Source of the DNA: Candidatus Babeliales bacterium
GTDB lineage: Bacteria; Babelota; Babeliae; Babelales; Vermiphilaceae
Length of the DNA stretch: 64,000 bases
NCBI GenBank assembly: GCA_020050795.1
Contig: JAGVKD010000005.1
Span: forward strand, 22,777-86,776
Reading direction: 5' to 3'
A model generated the notes under the pieces. The model was not told the origin of the DNA. It made no database searches and was given only the letters and a program-made list of their open reading frames with translations. The position numbers and the translations under genes are program-made. Positions 25,593-34,446 of the stretch are shown in pieces. The stretch's first letter is position 1. The number at the start of each line of letters is the position of its first letter.

Positions 25593-28373
25593 ATGAAAAA
25601 AATGACATTACTGGTTGCGGCACTCTCTGCAACAGTATTTCTACCAGGATTTTCCTGCCTTGATCGAACTGGTCAAGAGTCAAAGTTAGAAGGTATTCAG
25701 ATGGATAGCGTTAAGACTACAGCCCAAACCGAGCAACAGGCTGCCAAAAGGGTAGTTGTCAAAAAAGTTCTTGCAAATGGTATGACCGTTTTGGTCCGGC
25801 CGATGCACATTATCCCAAAGGTTTCCATTCAGCTCTTTTATGATGTTGGTTCAAAAGACGAACAAAATAATGAACGAGGCATTGCTCATCTTATCGAGCA
25901 TATGATTTTCAAGGGAACGGATGAGTTGTCTGAGTCTGATATCAATGTTTTGACTCACAAACTGTCCGGCCAAACAAACGCATTCACATCCTACGATTAC
26001 ACTGGATACATGTTTAATTTTCCAACCCACCATTGGCAAGAATCATTGCCGGTGATGGCGGATTGTATGCGCAATGTTCGTTTTGAGGAACAAATGCTTT
26101 CTTCAGAAATGAAAGCAGTGATTCAAGAATTGAAAATGTATCGCGACAAATACACGCGGACCTTAGTTGACGACATGATGGCAGCAATTTTTGATGGTCA
26201 TCCATACCATCACCCTATCATTGGCTACAAGCAAGATTTGTGGAGTGTTCATAGCAAGAACTTGCATGATTTCTACCGCAAGCACTATGTACCAAATAAT
26301 GCAACGCTCGTTGTGGCTGGTGATGTTGATCCTCAAGAAGTTTTTGCATTAGCAGAAAAATATTTCGGTCAAATTCCTGCCGACAAAAATTATAAAAAAG
26401 AAAAATTCGTATTTAACCAAGATATCGAATCTAAAACGGTTAAGCTTTATCGTGATGTACAGCAACCTGTTGCGATCTATGCCTTTCTGGCACCAGGGAC
26501 GTATAAGAAAAAAGATCACATTCTCAATATGTTGAGTGAAGTTCTTGGCAAGGGAAAAAGTTCTCGTCTCTACCGCAAAATTGTTGATGAGCTTCAACTA
26601 GCAACTTCCCTTTCAGTGTCTCCAGAAGATCTTTTTGATCACAGTTTATTGTTGATTGCCTGCTATCCAAAAACGGAAGCGGACATTCCAAAAATTGAAA
26701 AAGTTATCAATGAAGAAATTGAAAACTTACTTGCTCATGGCGTAACTGATCGAGAAATTGATCGTGCGTTCAAACAAATGAGTTTGGAAGTTTATGACAT
26801 GCTTGAGGATATTGAGCATCAAGCATACGAGATTGGTAAATACTATTTAGCAACTCGCGATGAGAATTATGTATTTACTGGCCTTGATATCAAGCATGAT
26901 GATGCCAAAAAAGCGGTTGAAGAACTTGCAAAAGAAGTTCTACGCCCTGCTCGCATGCACAAAGGTTTTGTTCTTCCATTGCCAGAATCTGAAATGGCTG
27001 CATGGCAGAAACTGCAAGAAGAGTCTGATCTAGAAGATCAACGCATTCTGTCTGCGCGCATTCGCGACACAGAAGTTGAACCGGCAAGATATGCGAATGA
27101 TCTAAAAATTAAAGATCCAGACGCATTTAATTATCCAAAAGCAAAAACATTCACGCTTGATAATGGGTTGAAAGTTTTGTGGTATCACAATGAAAATACG
27201 CCAAAAGCAAACTTGTCGCTCAGCTTGAAGGCAAAATATTTCTATGATCCAGAAGACAAACAAGGCATTTCTCGTTTTGTTAATGCGTTGCTGACTGAAG
27301 GTACCAAGAACTATACCGCAGAAGAATTTGCTGATGAGATTGAATATCGCGGCATATCGATCAACACCTACTCAGGCGGACTTGCAATGGGCATGTTGAC
27401 TGAGGATCTTGAATTTGGTCTTGGTTTGATTGATGAGATGTATAATCGCGCAATATTTGATGAAAAACAGATCGAGAAAGTTCGTGCGCAAATGCTTGCG
27501 AGCATTAGAAATTTCTGGGACTCTCCTTCGAGTGTCTGCGGTCAGATAACCAAAGAACATATTTATGGAAAGCATCCATATCATAAAAATGGTTTGGGTA
27601 CGGTTGAATCAATCAATAGCATTACTCGTGATGATTTGATCGCATACTATAAAAAATATTTCACACCCCAAGAAGCACAGCTTGCAATCGTGGGTGATTT
27701 AGATAATCAAGATCTGCAAAAACTTGTCAAAAAAACGCTGGGCAATTGGAAACGTGATGCGGTGAAATCTGTTGAATTCCCCGCAATTCCACCAACCAAA
27801 AAACAAGAAGTTAATTATCCGATGAATCGGGATCAAGTGGTTTTGAGCTTTGCATCAAAGTCCATTAATCGTGCAGATCCAGATTATGACAAGCTCTTGT
27901 TATACAACCAAATTTTTGGTGGCGGATCACTTGGCTCTATGAGCTCTCGCTTGTTCGAGCTGCGTGAGCAGTCTGGATTGTTCTACACAATCAATGGCTC
28001 ATTCACCGCTGGCTCAGATGAAGAACCGGGCATGGTGCTGATTCGTACGATCGTTTCGAATGATCGTTTGGAAGAAGCAGAAAAAGTGATCAAAGAAACA
28101 TTGTACACCGCTGCAGACACCGTAACGGAAGAAGAGTTTGAAGAAGCGCGTCGCGCAGTTCTTTCATCCTTGATCGATCTTTTTGTATCGAATGAAAGTA
28201 TTGCAAGCGCATTCTTGTTCCTTGAGCGCTTTAACTTGCCCCACAACTTTTTTGATACACGAGTGCAAACGCTCGGCCATATCACAAAAGATGAGATGCA
28301 AGAAGCGGTCAAACGGGTGATGCCAAAAGAGTTACTGACTGTGCGTGTTGGTCGCGTTGAGAATGTGGACTAA
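25593..28373 (+). CDS. exported M16-family zinc metalloprotease, two M16 units in one chain
   Basis: About 926 residues. Start: ATGs at 25587 and 25593 compete (a GTG at 25572 is also in frame); 25593 sits 9 bases after GGGAG, 25587 only 3. Signal peptide with a hydrophobic core (LLVAALSATVFLPGFSC). First half: 'VGSKDEQNNERGIAHLIEHMIFKGT' with the inverted zinc motif HxxEH and downstream Glu in 'VIQELKMYRD'. Second half: a similar unit from ~520 ('FTLDNGLKVLWYHNENTPKAN') without HxxEH ('SRFVNALLTEGT'), the inactive partner that forms the clamshell. Typical of bacterial pitrilysin-like proteases. Probably periplasmic or secreted. Its stop overlaps that of the next convergent gene. Confidence 0.93.
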   Translation: MKKMTLLVAALSATVFLPGFSCLDRTGQESKLEGIQMDSVKTTAQTEQQAAKRVVVKKVLANGMTVLVRPMHIIPKVSIQLFYDVGSKDEQNNERGIAHLIEHMIFKGTDELSESDINVLTHKLSGQTNAFTSYDYTGYMFNFPTHHWQESLPVMADCMRNVRFEEQMLSSEMKAVIQELKMYRDKYTRTLVDDMMAAIFDGHPYHHPIIGYKQDLWSVHSKNLHDFYRKHYVPNNATLVVAGDVDPQEVFALAEKYFGQIPADKNYKKEKFVFNQDIESKTVKLYRDVQQPVAIYAFLAPGTYKKKDHILNMLSEVLGKGKSSRLYRKIVDELQLATSLSVSPEDLFDHSLLLIACYPKTEADIPKIEKVINEEIENLLAHGVTDREIDRAFKQMSLEVYDMLEDIEHQAYEIGKYYLATRDENYVFTGLDIKHDDAKKAVEELAKEVLRPARMHKGFVLPLPESEMAAWQKLQEESDLEDQRILSARIRDTEVEPARYANDLKIKDPDAFNYPKAKTFTLDNGLKVLWYHNENTPKANLSLSLKAKYFYDPEDKQGISRFVNALLTEGTKNYTAEEFADEIEYRGISINTYSGGLAMGMLTEDLEFGLGLIDEMYNRAIFDEKQIEKVRAQMLASIRNFWDSPSSVCGQITKEHIYGKHPYHKNGLGTVESINSITRDDLIAYYKKYFTPQEAQLAIVGDLDNQDLQKLVKKTLGNWKRDAVKSVEFPAIPPTKKQEVNYPMNRDQVVLSFASKSINRADPDYDKLLLYNQIFGGGSLGSMSSRLFELREQSGLFYTINGSFTAGSDEEPGMVLIRTIVSNDRLEEAEKVIKETLYTAADTVTEEEFEEARRAVLSSLIDLFVSNESIASAFLFLERFNLPHNFFDTRVQTLGHITKDEMQEAVKRVMPKELLTVRVGRVENVD

Positions 28374-29782
28374 AGTTCAGGTTCTTCTTCGTGGTTGAAT
28401 AATGCTTTACCGGATTGCAGCATTTGCATAGCACTTTGTAGTGCTTGTAAGTGGGCTATACGCTCAGGCTGCACAACGCAAAAAGGCTGAACATCACCGA
28501 GTGGTTGACTCTCGCCATCGGCCTCAGACATTACCTGCTTGGTAAGATTTTCTACTTTATCTTGAATTTTCATGAGTATGGCATATAAGCCGGGCTCTTC
28601 TTTTCGCGACTTTCCTTTGATCGCAGCAAGAAGTTCCATGTTGCGCTGTGCCAGTGCAAACGCTTCGTCTTTTTGTGCATGACCTTGTTTTGCCAGCCAA
28701 CAATAAAGAGATGGCGCGAGCAGTTCATCATCGGTTAGATAGACCTCATTGCCAAATCGTTCTTGTGCATGGGGATATTTAGAAAGAATGGACTCACGCA
28801 AGCGCATAAAAGCATCATGATGCGTGAACAATCCATCGCGCTCCATAACCTCCAACAGTTGCGCTATTGATTTAACCTGAATTGGTTCTATTTTAATCTT
28901 ACGGCATATTAATTCGTATTGCTCTTTGATGTCAGCAGGCATGTGCTCTTTGCGGTGACAATCCAAATCATTTGATCCCGCGATCCACTCTCCCCAGTTG
29001 CGCCCTAAAACTTTTGGCAGCACTTTGCGACACACCGATCCGACAACTCCCTTGCCGTGACGCGCCGCTGCGGCAACACCACACAAACCATCTTTTTCTG
29101 GTTTTAAAAACCAGCGACCACGTTTAGGATCATTGTCTTCTTCGTTTTCTGCAAGCTCTCCACAAAGCATCGTGGAACATCCATGAGGCAAATCAAACTC
29201 TTCCCATTCATTTTTTGCTTTTCGTGAGTCTATGCCAATTTGCGTTTTCCCATTAGCCTGACTTTTTCTAAAGTGTGTTGATGGACGTGCATAGCTCAGA
29301 CCGTTTGTTGAAAACCAAACCGGATTTTTGTGATCGGCATCAGTTGTTCTATCATAATAGGATTTAAAAAGTTGCCACGTTGGCATCACGCCATTTATCT
29401 TTTTTTCTCGAAAAACAACAACACCATTATTCCATTTCGGCTCCAAGGAATAGGTAAACCAGCATATATCTTTGAGCCACGCTAAATGCTTTTGAGTGTC
29501 TTCTGGAATTGAGGGTTGCTTGCCCTGTCTGGCGAGAAAAATGACAGCGCCACCATCTATGATTGATGTAATAATGTCATCAAAATCTTTTTGGCACCAA
29601 CGGTGCAGTCTAGGATTATCGAAGTATTCTTGCACCTGTGATTCGTTTGGCAAAGTTGGATTGCGCCAAAAAAAAGTAGCGGGATTTAAATCATCATCAT
29701 CTTCTTCTTTATCCACCTCCATGCAAAAAACGGAACTTGTAAAAAAAAGTGAGCAGAAAAAGATGTGAGATAGATGCTTCAT
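28370..29782 (-). CDS. large exported protein, unknown function
   Basis: 470 residues. Signal peptide MKHLSHIFFCSLFFTSSVFC, predicted cut before 'MEVDKEEDDDD', so the mature N-terminus is Met-Glu followed by a strongly acidic run. The body is mixed alpha/beta with several cysteines, Trp-rich segments (WLKDICWFTYSLEPKW; KNPVWFSTNGLSYARP), a 'GRWFLKPEKDGLCGVAAAARHG' segment that looks like an active-site or binding loop, and a helical C-terminus. No family recognised. AAGGAAAGG precedes the ATG. It shares a 4-base tail-to-tail overlap with the M16 protease gene. A host-directed role is possible but only inferred from export. Confidence 0.75.
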   Translation of the reverse strand: MKHLSHIFFCSLFFTSSVFCMEVDKEEDDDDLNPATFFWRNPTLPNESQVQEYFDNPRLHRWCQKDFDDIITSIIDGGAVIFLARQGKQPSIPEDTQKHLAWLKDICWFTYSLEPKWNNGVVVFREKKINGVMPTWQLFKSYYDRTTDADHKNPVWFSTNGLSYARPSTHFRKSQANGKTQIGIDSRKAKNEWEEFDLPHGCSTMLCGELAENEEDNDPKRGRWFLKPEKDGLCGVAAAARHGKGVVGSVCRKVLPKVLGRNWGEWIAGSNDLDCHRKEHMPADIKEQYELICRKIKIEPIQVKSIAQLLEVMERDGLFTHHDAFMRLRESILSKYPHAQERFGNEVYLTDDELLAPSLYCWLAKQGHAQKDEAFALAQRNMELLAAIKGKSRKEEPGLYAILMKIQDKVENLTKQVMSEADGESQPLGDVQPFCVVQPERIAHLQALQSAMQMLQSGKALFNHEEEPEL

Positions 29783-29879
29783 ACAAAAGCCTTTCCTTGA
29801 GATGGTCAGAATTCCTCACTACACTACATATACATCGCAATGATTTCCACCTTTAAAGACTTTTATTTTAGATTGTCGC

Positions 29880-30719
29880 ATGATAACTGCAAATACATTT
29901 CAGCATAGTAATTCAGCAAAGCAGATTGATTCCTTCAGGAATTTTATTTGGAATTTCTATGCGCAGCATCAGCGCCCTTTTGCGTGGCGTAATGTGGAAG
30001 ATCCTTATCTGGTAGTTGTTTCTGAAATCATGCTCCAGCAAACACAAACCTATCGCGTGGAGCCAAAATTTGATGCCTTCATTGCTGCATTTCCAGATTT
30101 CCAATCACTTGCAGATGCGAGTCAGCGAGATGTTTTGAGTGCATGGCAGGGCCTTGGTTACAATCGGCGAGGAATGTTCTTGCACAAAATTGCGCAAAAA
30201 GTTGTGGCAGAATTTGATGGAACTTTGCCAAGCGATCCAGAAATATTAGTCTCGTTTCCCGGCATAGGCAAAGCCACTGCAGCATCAATCTGTGCATTTG
30301 CCTTCAATCGACCAACGGTATTTATCGAGACCAATATTCGCACGGTTTTTATTCATTCCTTTTTTAAAGATCGTGATGATGTGCATGATAATGAACTGAT
30401 CCCACTCATTCAACAAGTATTGGATCAGGGCAATCCGCGAGAGTGGTATTATGCGCTGATGGATTATGGCGTTTATCTGAAAAAGATGTTGCCAAACCCG
30501 AGCAGAAAAAGCCGCCACCACACCAAGCAGAGCAAGTTTGAAGGATCAGATCGGCAAATTCGAGGAATGATTGTGCGCTTGCTGGCCGATCATGGTGCGG
30601 TAACTAAAAAAAAATTGTTCAGCACTATTGATCGTGATGCGGAGCGAGTTGAAAAAATTGCACAACAACTTATCACCGAGGGATTGATTTCTATCGATGG
30701 CAATAAGTTTTTTATGTAA
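29880..30719 (+). CDS. MutY-like HhH-GPD DNA glycosylase without iron-sulfur cluster
   Basis: 279 residues. Base-excision-repair glycosylase fold: 'RPFAWRNVEDPYLVVVSEIMLQQTQ' , 'AWQGLGYNRRGMFLHKIAQ', helix-hairpin-helix 'LVSFPGIGKATAASICAFAF', then 'VFIETNIRTVFIHSFF'. In MutY the matching position reads 'LDGNVKRV' with the catalytic Asp; here Glu takes its place. The four C-terminal cysteines of the MutY/Nth cluster are absent, as is the NUDIX-like domain. I recall a subgroup, often mislabelled HesB, with the same 'ETNIR' motif, so this is probably subfamily-typical, not decay. No Shine-Dalgarno is obvious. Substrate not known. Confidence 0.85.
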   Translation: MITANTFQHSNSAKQIDSFRNFIWNFYAQHQRPFAWRNVEDPYLVVVSEIMLQQTQTYRVEPKFDAFIAAFPDFQSLADASQRDVLSAWQGLGYNRRGMFLHKIAQKVVAEFDGTLPSDPEILVSFPGIGKATAASICAFAFNRPTVFIETNIRTVFIHSFFKDRDDVHDNELIPLIQQVLDQGNPREWYYALMDYGVYLKKMLPNPSRKSRHHTKQSKFEGSDRQIRGMIVRLLADHGAVTKKKLFSTIDRDAERVEKIAQQLITEGLISIDGNKFFM

Positions 30720-30730
30720 GGAAATTATGA

Positions 30731-31447
30731 ATGTTGAACTTTAAAAAATTATTATGTGTATTTTCGTTATTCATTATGTCGCAAACATTGTGCATGGATG
30801 AAGAACGAAAAACAAGGATTGAAGTTCTTGATGATGGGCATGAGTGGACGATGGTTGAATATGGGCAGGATATCAGACCATTTAGAGGAATGGTTCTTGC
30901 CTGCAGATCTTTCCTGGATCATATGGATGCATATAAAGATCCAAATAGTGAGACGAGATATGTGCTAGTTTCACGTTATTGTACTTATGATGGGTTCGGT
31001 CACCGATTGTTTGCTGCATACTCGGGCAAACCTGGAGCATCCGATCGTTATTTTTTTAGGCGTTATTATCAGCATGATCCTGTTTGGTGGTCCAATAATC
31101 CTATTGCGATATTGCGCCTGTTAACGCAAAAAGAGATGAGGCAATTATTACCGCTGATGAGAAATAAAGTTCTTGAGTATCATGATCCGACTATCCCAAG
31201 CAACACATTTCAATTCACACTTGGGAATTTGATGGAGAAAGAGCGCAGGGCATATTGCTGGAATCACGCGCGCAAGAAAGTGTGGCCAAAACAGCGATTG
31301 ATGCATATTGGCAGCAAAGAATTGGGATCTGGATTTCATGGAGTGCCACGAGATATCGTTCGCTTAATTGCTCGCCAGGTTATTGATCAGGAAGCGAATG
31401 AATTAATGAAGATCACACATCGCGAAGATCCATTAGTTTTGGAATAA
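30731..31447 (+). CDS. exported tandem-family protein A
   Basis: 238 residues, first of three adjacent paralogues. Signal peptide to about residue 21 (…FIMSQTLC|MDEERK), then an N-terminal domain with 'DDGHEWTMVEYGQDI', 'CRSFLDHMDAYKDP', 'YVLVSR', and a C-terminal third nearly identical between the paralogues: 'WNHARKKVWPKQRLMHIG', 'GSGFHGVPRDIVRLIARQV', 'DPLVLE' at the end. The middle part is diverged most. No known family; the 'PRDIVRLIA' segment resembles the first helix of F-box or PRANC motifs. AAGGAA precedes the ATG. Together with 31452 and 32181 it forms an operon. Confidence 0.78.
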   Translation: MLNFKKLLCVFSLFIMSQTLCMDEERKTRIEVLDDGHEWTMVEYGQDIRPFRGMVLACRSFLDHMDAYKDPNSETRYVLVSRYCTYDGFGHRLFAAYSGKPGASDRYFFRRYYQHDPVWWSNNPIAILRLLTQKEMRQLLPLMRNKVLEYHDPTIPSNTFQFTLGNLMEKERRAYCWNHARKKVWPKQRLMHIGSKELGSGFHGVPRDIVRLIARQVIDQEANELMKITHREDPLVLE

Positions 31448-31451
31448 TTTT

Positions 31452-32159
31452 ATGTTAAACGTCAAAAAATTATTGTGCTTACTTTCATTATTCATGATGC
31501 AATCGAATTTTTGCATGGAACTAGCACGGAAACCCTGTGTCCCTGATGATGGCAAGCAATGGACACTCATTAAAAGAGTGGAAGACATTGATCCCTTTGC
31601 AGGAAAATTTGTTGCGTGTAGGTCTAACTCTGCCTGGATGCGCGATGCCTACAAAATTGATCCAGAAAGCGAAACGGGATATGTTTTGGTTTCAATGCGC
31701 ATTCCTTTATTTACACCATTGTATGGTCGTTATTCTGTTTTATACAAAGTGAAATCGGACCATTTGGACCGTTCAAGTGAATCTTTTTGTTTAAGTGATG
31801 TTAAGACGCAGAACCGTTCTTGGTTTGTGAGGCTTTTAACGTTGCAGGAAGCGCGCAATGTGTCTACTGTCATAGGAAGAGGGCCCCATTTTCTAGATTT
31901 TTATCATCCTGAAGTTGCATTCTCTTTCAGGCTTGGCAACTTGCTAGAAGAAGAATACAGAAAATATTTTTGGAATCGAGCGCGCAAGAAAGTGTGGCCA
32001 TTGCAGCGATTGATGCATATTGGCAGAAAAGAGTCTGGATCTGGATTTCATGGAGTGCCACGAGATATCGTTCGTTTAATTGCTCGGCAAGTTATTGATC
32101 AGGAAGCGAATAAATTAATGAAGATGAGACATTGCGAAGATCCATTAGTATTGGAATAA
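31452..32159 (+). CDS. exported tandem-family protein B
   Basis: 235 residues, starting 4 bases after the stop of paralogue A without its own strong ribosome site, so probably translationally coupled. Signal peptide …MMQSNFC|MELARK. Closest to paralogue C over the N-terminal half ('CVPDDGKQWTLIK', 'DPFAGKFVACRS', 'YKIDPESETGYVLVS', 'WFVRLLTLQEAR') and to A over the C-terminal third ('ESGSGFHGVPRDIVRLIA', 'DPLVLE'). This cross-pattern suggests gene conversion between copies, as well as duplication. Function unknown. Confidence 0.78.
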   Translation: MLNVKKLLCLLSLFMMQSNFCMELARKPCVPDDGKQWTLIKRVEDIDPFAGKFVACRSNSAWMRDAYKIDPESETGYVLVSMRIPLFTPLYGRYSVLYKVKSDHLDRSSESFCLSDVKTQNRSWFVRLLTLQEARNVSTVIGRGPHFLDFYHPEVAFSFRLGNLLEEEYRKYFWNRARKKVWPLQRLMHIGRKESGSGFHGVPRDIVRLIARQVIDQEANKLMKMRHCEDPLVLE

Positions 32160-32180
32160 TTTTTAAAAAGCGAGTCGCTA

Positions 32181-32876
32181 ATGTTAAGCATCAAAAAATT
32201 ATTGTGCATAGTTGCATTGTTCATAACGCAATTAAACTTTTGCATGGAATCAGCATTGAAAGCTTGTGTTCCTGATGATGGCAAGCAATGGACACTCATT
32301 AAAAATGAGGATGACCTTGATCCGTTTGCAGGAAAATTTATTGCGTGCAGGTCCAGCAATAATTGGATGCGCGATGCCCACAAAATTGATCCAGAGAGCG
32401 AAACGGGATATGTTTTGGTTTCAGTAGGTACTCCTCTCTTTGCAGCGCTGGGTGGCCATTATTATGCCTTATACAGAATGAAATCGGGTGAGTCGGATGG
32501 GTGTTATTGTTTAAGTGATCATAACAAGCAGAACCATTCTTGGTTTGTGAGACTTTTAACTTTGCAGGAAGCGCGCAGTATTTCTATTATCATAGGAATA
32601 CCTCGCTCTTTAGATTTTTATTACCCCCAATCTAAATTCTCTTTCACGCTTGGCAATCTGCTAGAAGAGGAACGGCGGACATATTTCTGGGATCGCGCAC
32701 GCAAAAAAGTGTGGCCGCTGCAGAAGTTGATGCATATTGGTAACAAAGAATCGGGATCTGCTTTTTCTGGAATGCCGCGCGATATCGTTCGCTTAATTGC
32801 TTGCCAAGTTATTCAACAGGAAGCAAATGAGTTAGAAGGAAGTATGAAGCTCGAAGATGCATTAGTTTTAGAATAA
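32181..32876 (+). CDS. exported tandem-family protein C
   Basis: 231 residues, third copy, 21 bases after B. Signal peptide …FITQLNFC|MESALK. Same conserved blocks as B (CVPDDGKQWTLIKNEDDLDPFAG; DPESETGYVLVS; WFVRLLTLQEARSI) with the C-terminal motif slightly changed ('SGSAFSGMPRDIVRLIACQVIQQ', 'EDALVLE'). All three copies lack cysteine-rich or catalytic-looking motifs and read as a compact alpha/beta domain plus a helical tail. No known family. Confidence 0.78.
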   Translation: MLSIKKLLCIVALFITQLNFCMESALKACVPDDGKQWTLIKNEDDLDPFAGKFIACRSSNNWMRDAHKIDPESETGYVLVSVGTPLFAALGGHYYALYRMKSGESDGCYCLSDHNKQNHSWFVRLLTLQEARSISIIIGIPRSLDFYYPQSKFSFTLGNLLEEERRTYFWDRARKKVWPLQKLMHIGNKESGSAFSGMPRDIVRLIACQVIQQEANELEGSMKLEDALVLE

Positions 32877-32969
32877 TAATTCAACCCAAGTTCTTAATTT
32901 TGACACGATGAGCAAAAGACGTAGACTTGATTGAAAGCGGTTCATTGAGTCTTTCTCGAGGATTTAATC

Positions 32970-33674
32970 ATGAAAAAAATAGCATTGTCTTTTTTGTTGG
33001 CGTTCAGCAGCGTGGGTGTTATTCATCCGATTAGTTTGCAAACGGTCTATGGCGCAACGGGTGGTGTCGGATTAGTTTCTGCTGCAGGAACTTATTGGTT
33101 CACCAACAAGAATAATTTCAGCAGTCCGATTTTGTGGAGCCTTGGTGCTGGCGGACTCGCTTCACTTGCTACCTATTTATTCCTGTATCAATTCACTCCA
33201 GAAGGCCGCTATGCATGGGCACAAGAGAAAGTGCGCCAAGCAGGATGCAACCCTCTCAGTTCACAAGCATTCGAATCTGATGCAGCATTTTTTGATGTGG
33301 TTGAAGATTTGTATATTGGCGAAGATTGGTGGTTGGTGACGGCTTTTAACGAATTAACTGCTTTGCATGATGGATGTCGCATGGCACTCGATCAACTAGA
33401 TCAAGCAAAAGCTGGCGCGGCCGATAACTTCAGCCTTGTGCAACAATGCAACACACTAGCAAGCATCGATCGCAAATATATTTTGAATCTGACCAATGCA
33501 ATTAAACGCATTCGCAATCACAAAGATTATATTTCGCAGATGAAAGAATTTAAGCGCATGGAAATGGAAAAACAAAAACTGGCAGTTGCCCAATCCCAGG
33601 CGAACGCAGCGCACTCTCAAGCCTCTGCAACGTGGCATCAAGCTAATGCACAGTGGCACATGGCGCACAACTAG
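32970..33674 (+). CDS. exported or membrane protein with coiled-coil tail
   Basis: 234 residues. N-terminal signal or anchor helix (to ~22), two further hydrophobic stretches (about 27-45 and 53-72, 'SLGAGGLASLATYLFLYQF'), then a helical domain with two cysteines and a C-terminal low-complexity coiled coil with a repeating 'SQANAAHSQASATWHQANAQWH' pattern in which Ala/Gln/His/Trp recur. GAGGA precedes the ATG. A bidirectional terminator follows. Membrane-proximal scaffold is possible; no family was recognised. Confidence 0.72.
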   Translation: MKKIALSFLLAFSSVGVIHPISLQTVYGATGGVGLVSAAGTYWFTNKNNFSSPILWSLGAGGLASLATYLFLYQFTPEGRYAWAQEKVRQAGCNPLSSQAFESDAAFFDVVEDLYIGEDWWLVTAFNELTALHDGCRMALDQLDQAKAGAADNFSLVQQCNTLASIDRKYILNLTNAIKRIRNHKDYISQMKEFKRMEMEKQKLAVAQSQANAAHSQASATWHQANAQWHMAHN

Positions 33675-33701
33675 CGACAAAAATAAACGAACAAAAAAAT
33701 T

Positions 33702-33726
33702 GCGGGGCTTTTTGCCCCGCTTTTTT
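33702..33726. terminator. bidirectional intrinsic terminator
   Basis: GCGGGGC-ttttt-GCCCCGC stem with T-run after it on plus and A-run before it, between convergent genes at 33674 and 33726. Confidence 0.9.
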
Positions 33727-34421
33727 CATTTCAATACTTTTTTTGGATCAAGAACATCAATTTGCCAGATATCATGAGGAATTTGCCCGGCCTTGTTCTC
33801 GGTGGTTAGTAGTTGGTAAGGAGAGGTGTTCCGCGGTAGCCCAAAACGAGCTCGCAGAAGATCCTTTTGGCTAGAAAGAGGAGAGCCGAGTCTTTTCAAG
33901 CAACACAAAAAAGTGAATCGTTCTTGATATGTTTGATATTGCTCGCGGCAGCTTTCGACGATAGTTGAGCATAAAGAATTGCAGTGGGAGCGTAAAAAAT
34001 CTGCGCCACTTATCCTTGCCATATCTGCCGTCATGCTCGCACCAAATCTTGCGGCGCAATGCAGAGCGGTATTCTCATCACTCTTGTCTCGTGCACACAA
34101 ATTTATACCTATTTTGACAAGCAGACCAGCTTTTTGAATCTCTTCATGACCTGTCCACATGTTGCATATAAGGTGAAGTGGCGTGTCCCCCTGTTCATTA
34201 GCTTTTGCTCGAGCGCCATTTCGCAAATAAAATTCAAATAGCTCTAGAGAGAGATCAGGGTCAAATAAGACCGTGTTAGGTATCTCAATCCCGTCTTTTA
34301 AAAGGCGCTCAGCTTTTTTAACACTTCTGCAATTTAAGAAAGCAGATTTTTTGTCCATTGCACCAGTTTGTGCCGCAATACCAAGAACAAGAAAGATGGC
34401 TGTAATAATTTTTAATTTCAT
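33726..34421 (-). CDS. exported ankyrin-repeat protein 1
   Basis: 231 residues from the ATG at 34421, which begins the signal peptide shared with its neighbours (MKLKIITAIFLVLGIAAQTGA|MDKK); no clear ribosome site, so it may depend on upstream translation. About three ankyrin-type units are seen: 'LELFEFYLRNGARAKANEQGDTPLHLICN', 'AGLLVKIGINLCARDKSDENTALHCAARFG', and weaker flanks. The C-terminal part 'YQERFTFLCCLKRLGSPL … ARFGLPRNTSPYQLLTTENKAGQIPHDIW' is shared with the next two genes. Ankyrin repeats bind proteins; exported ones in intracellular bacteria often act on host proteins (inference). Confidence 0.82.
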   Translation of the reverse strand: MKLKIITAIFLVLGIAAQTGAMDKKSAFLNCRSVKKAERLLKDGIEIPNTVLFDPDLSLELFEFYLRNGARAKANEQGDTPLHLICNMWTGHEEIQKAGLLVKIGINLCARDKSDENTALHCAARFGASMTADMARISGADFLRSHCNSLCSTIVESCREQYQTYQERFTFLCCLKRLGSPLSSQKDLLRARFGLPRNTSPYQLLTTENKAGQIPHDIWQIDVLDPKKVLK

Positions 34422-34446
34422 AATTATTTTTTGTAATAATATCTGC

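Noticed and set aside
25593..25680. M16 protease as a lipoprotein (LPGFSC)
   Set aside because: Residue -3 is Gly and -2 Phe, not a normal lipobox; left as an ordinary signal peptide.
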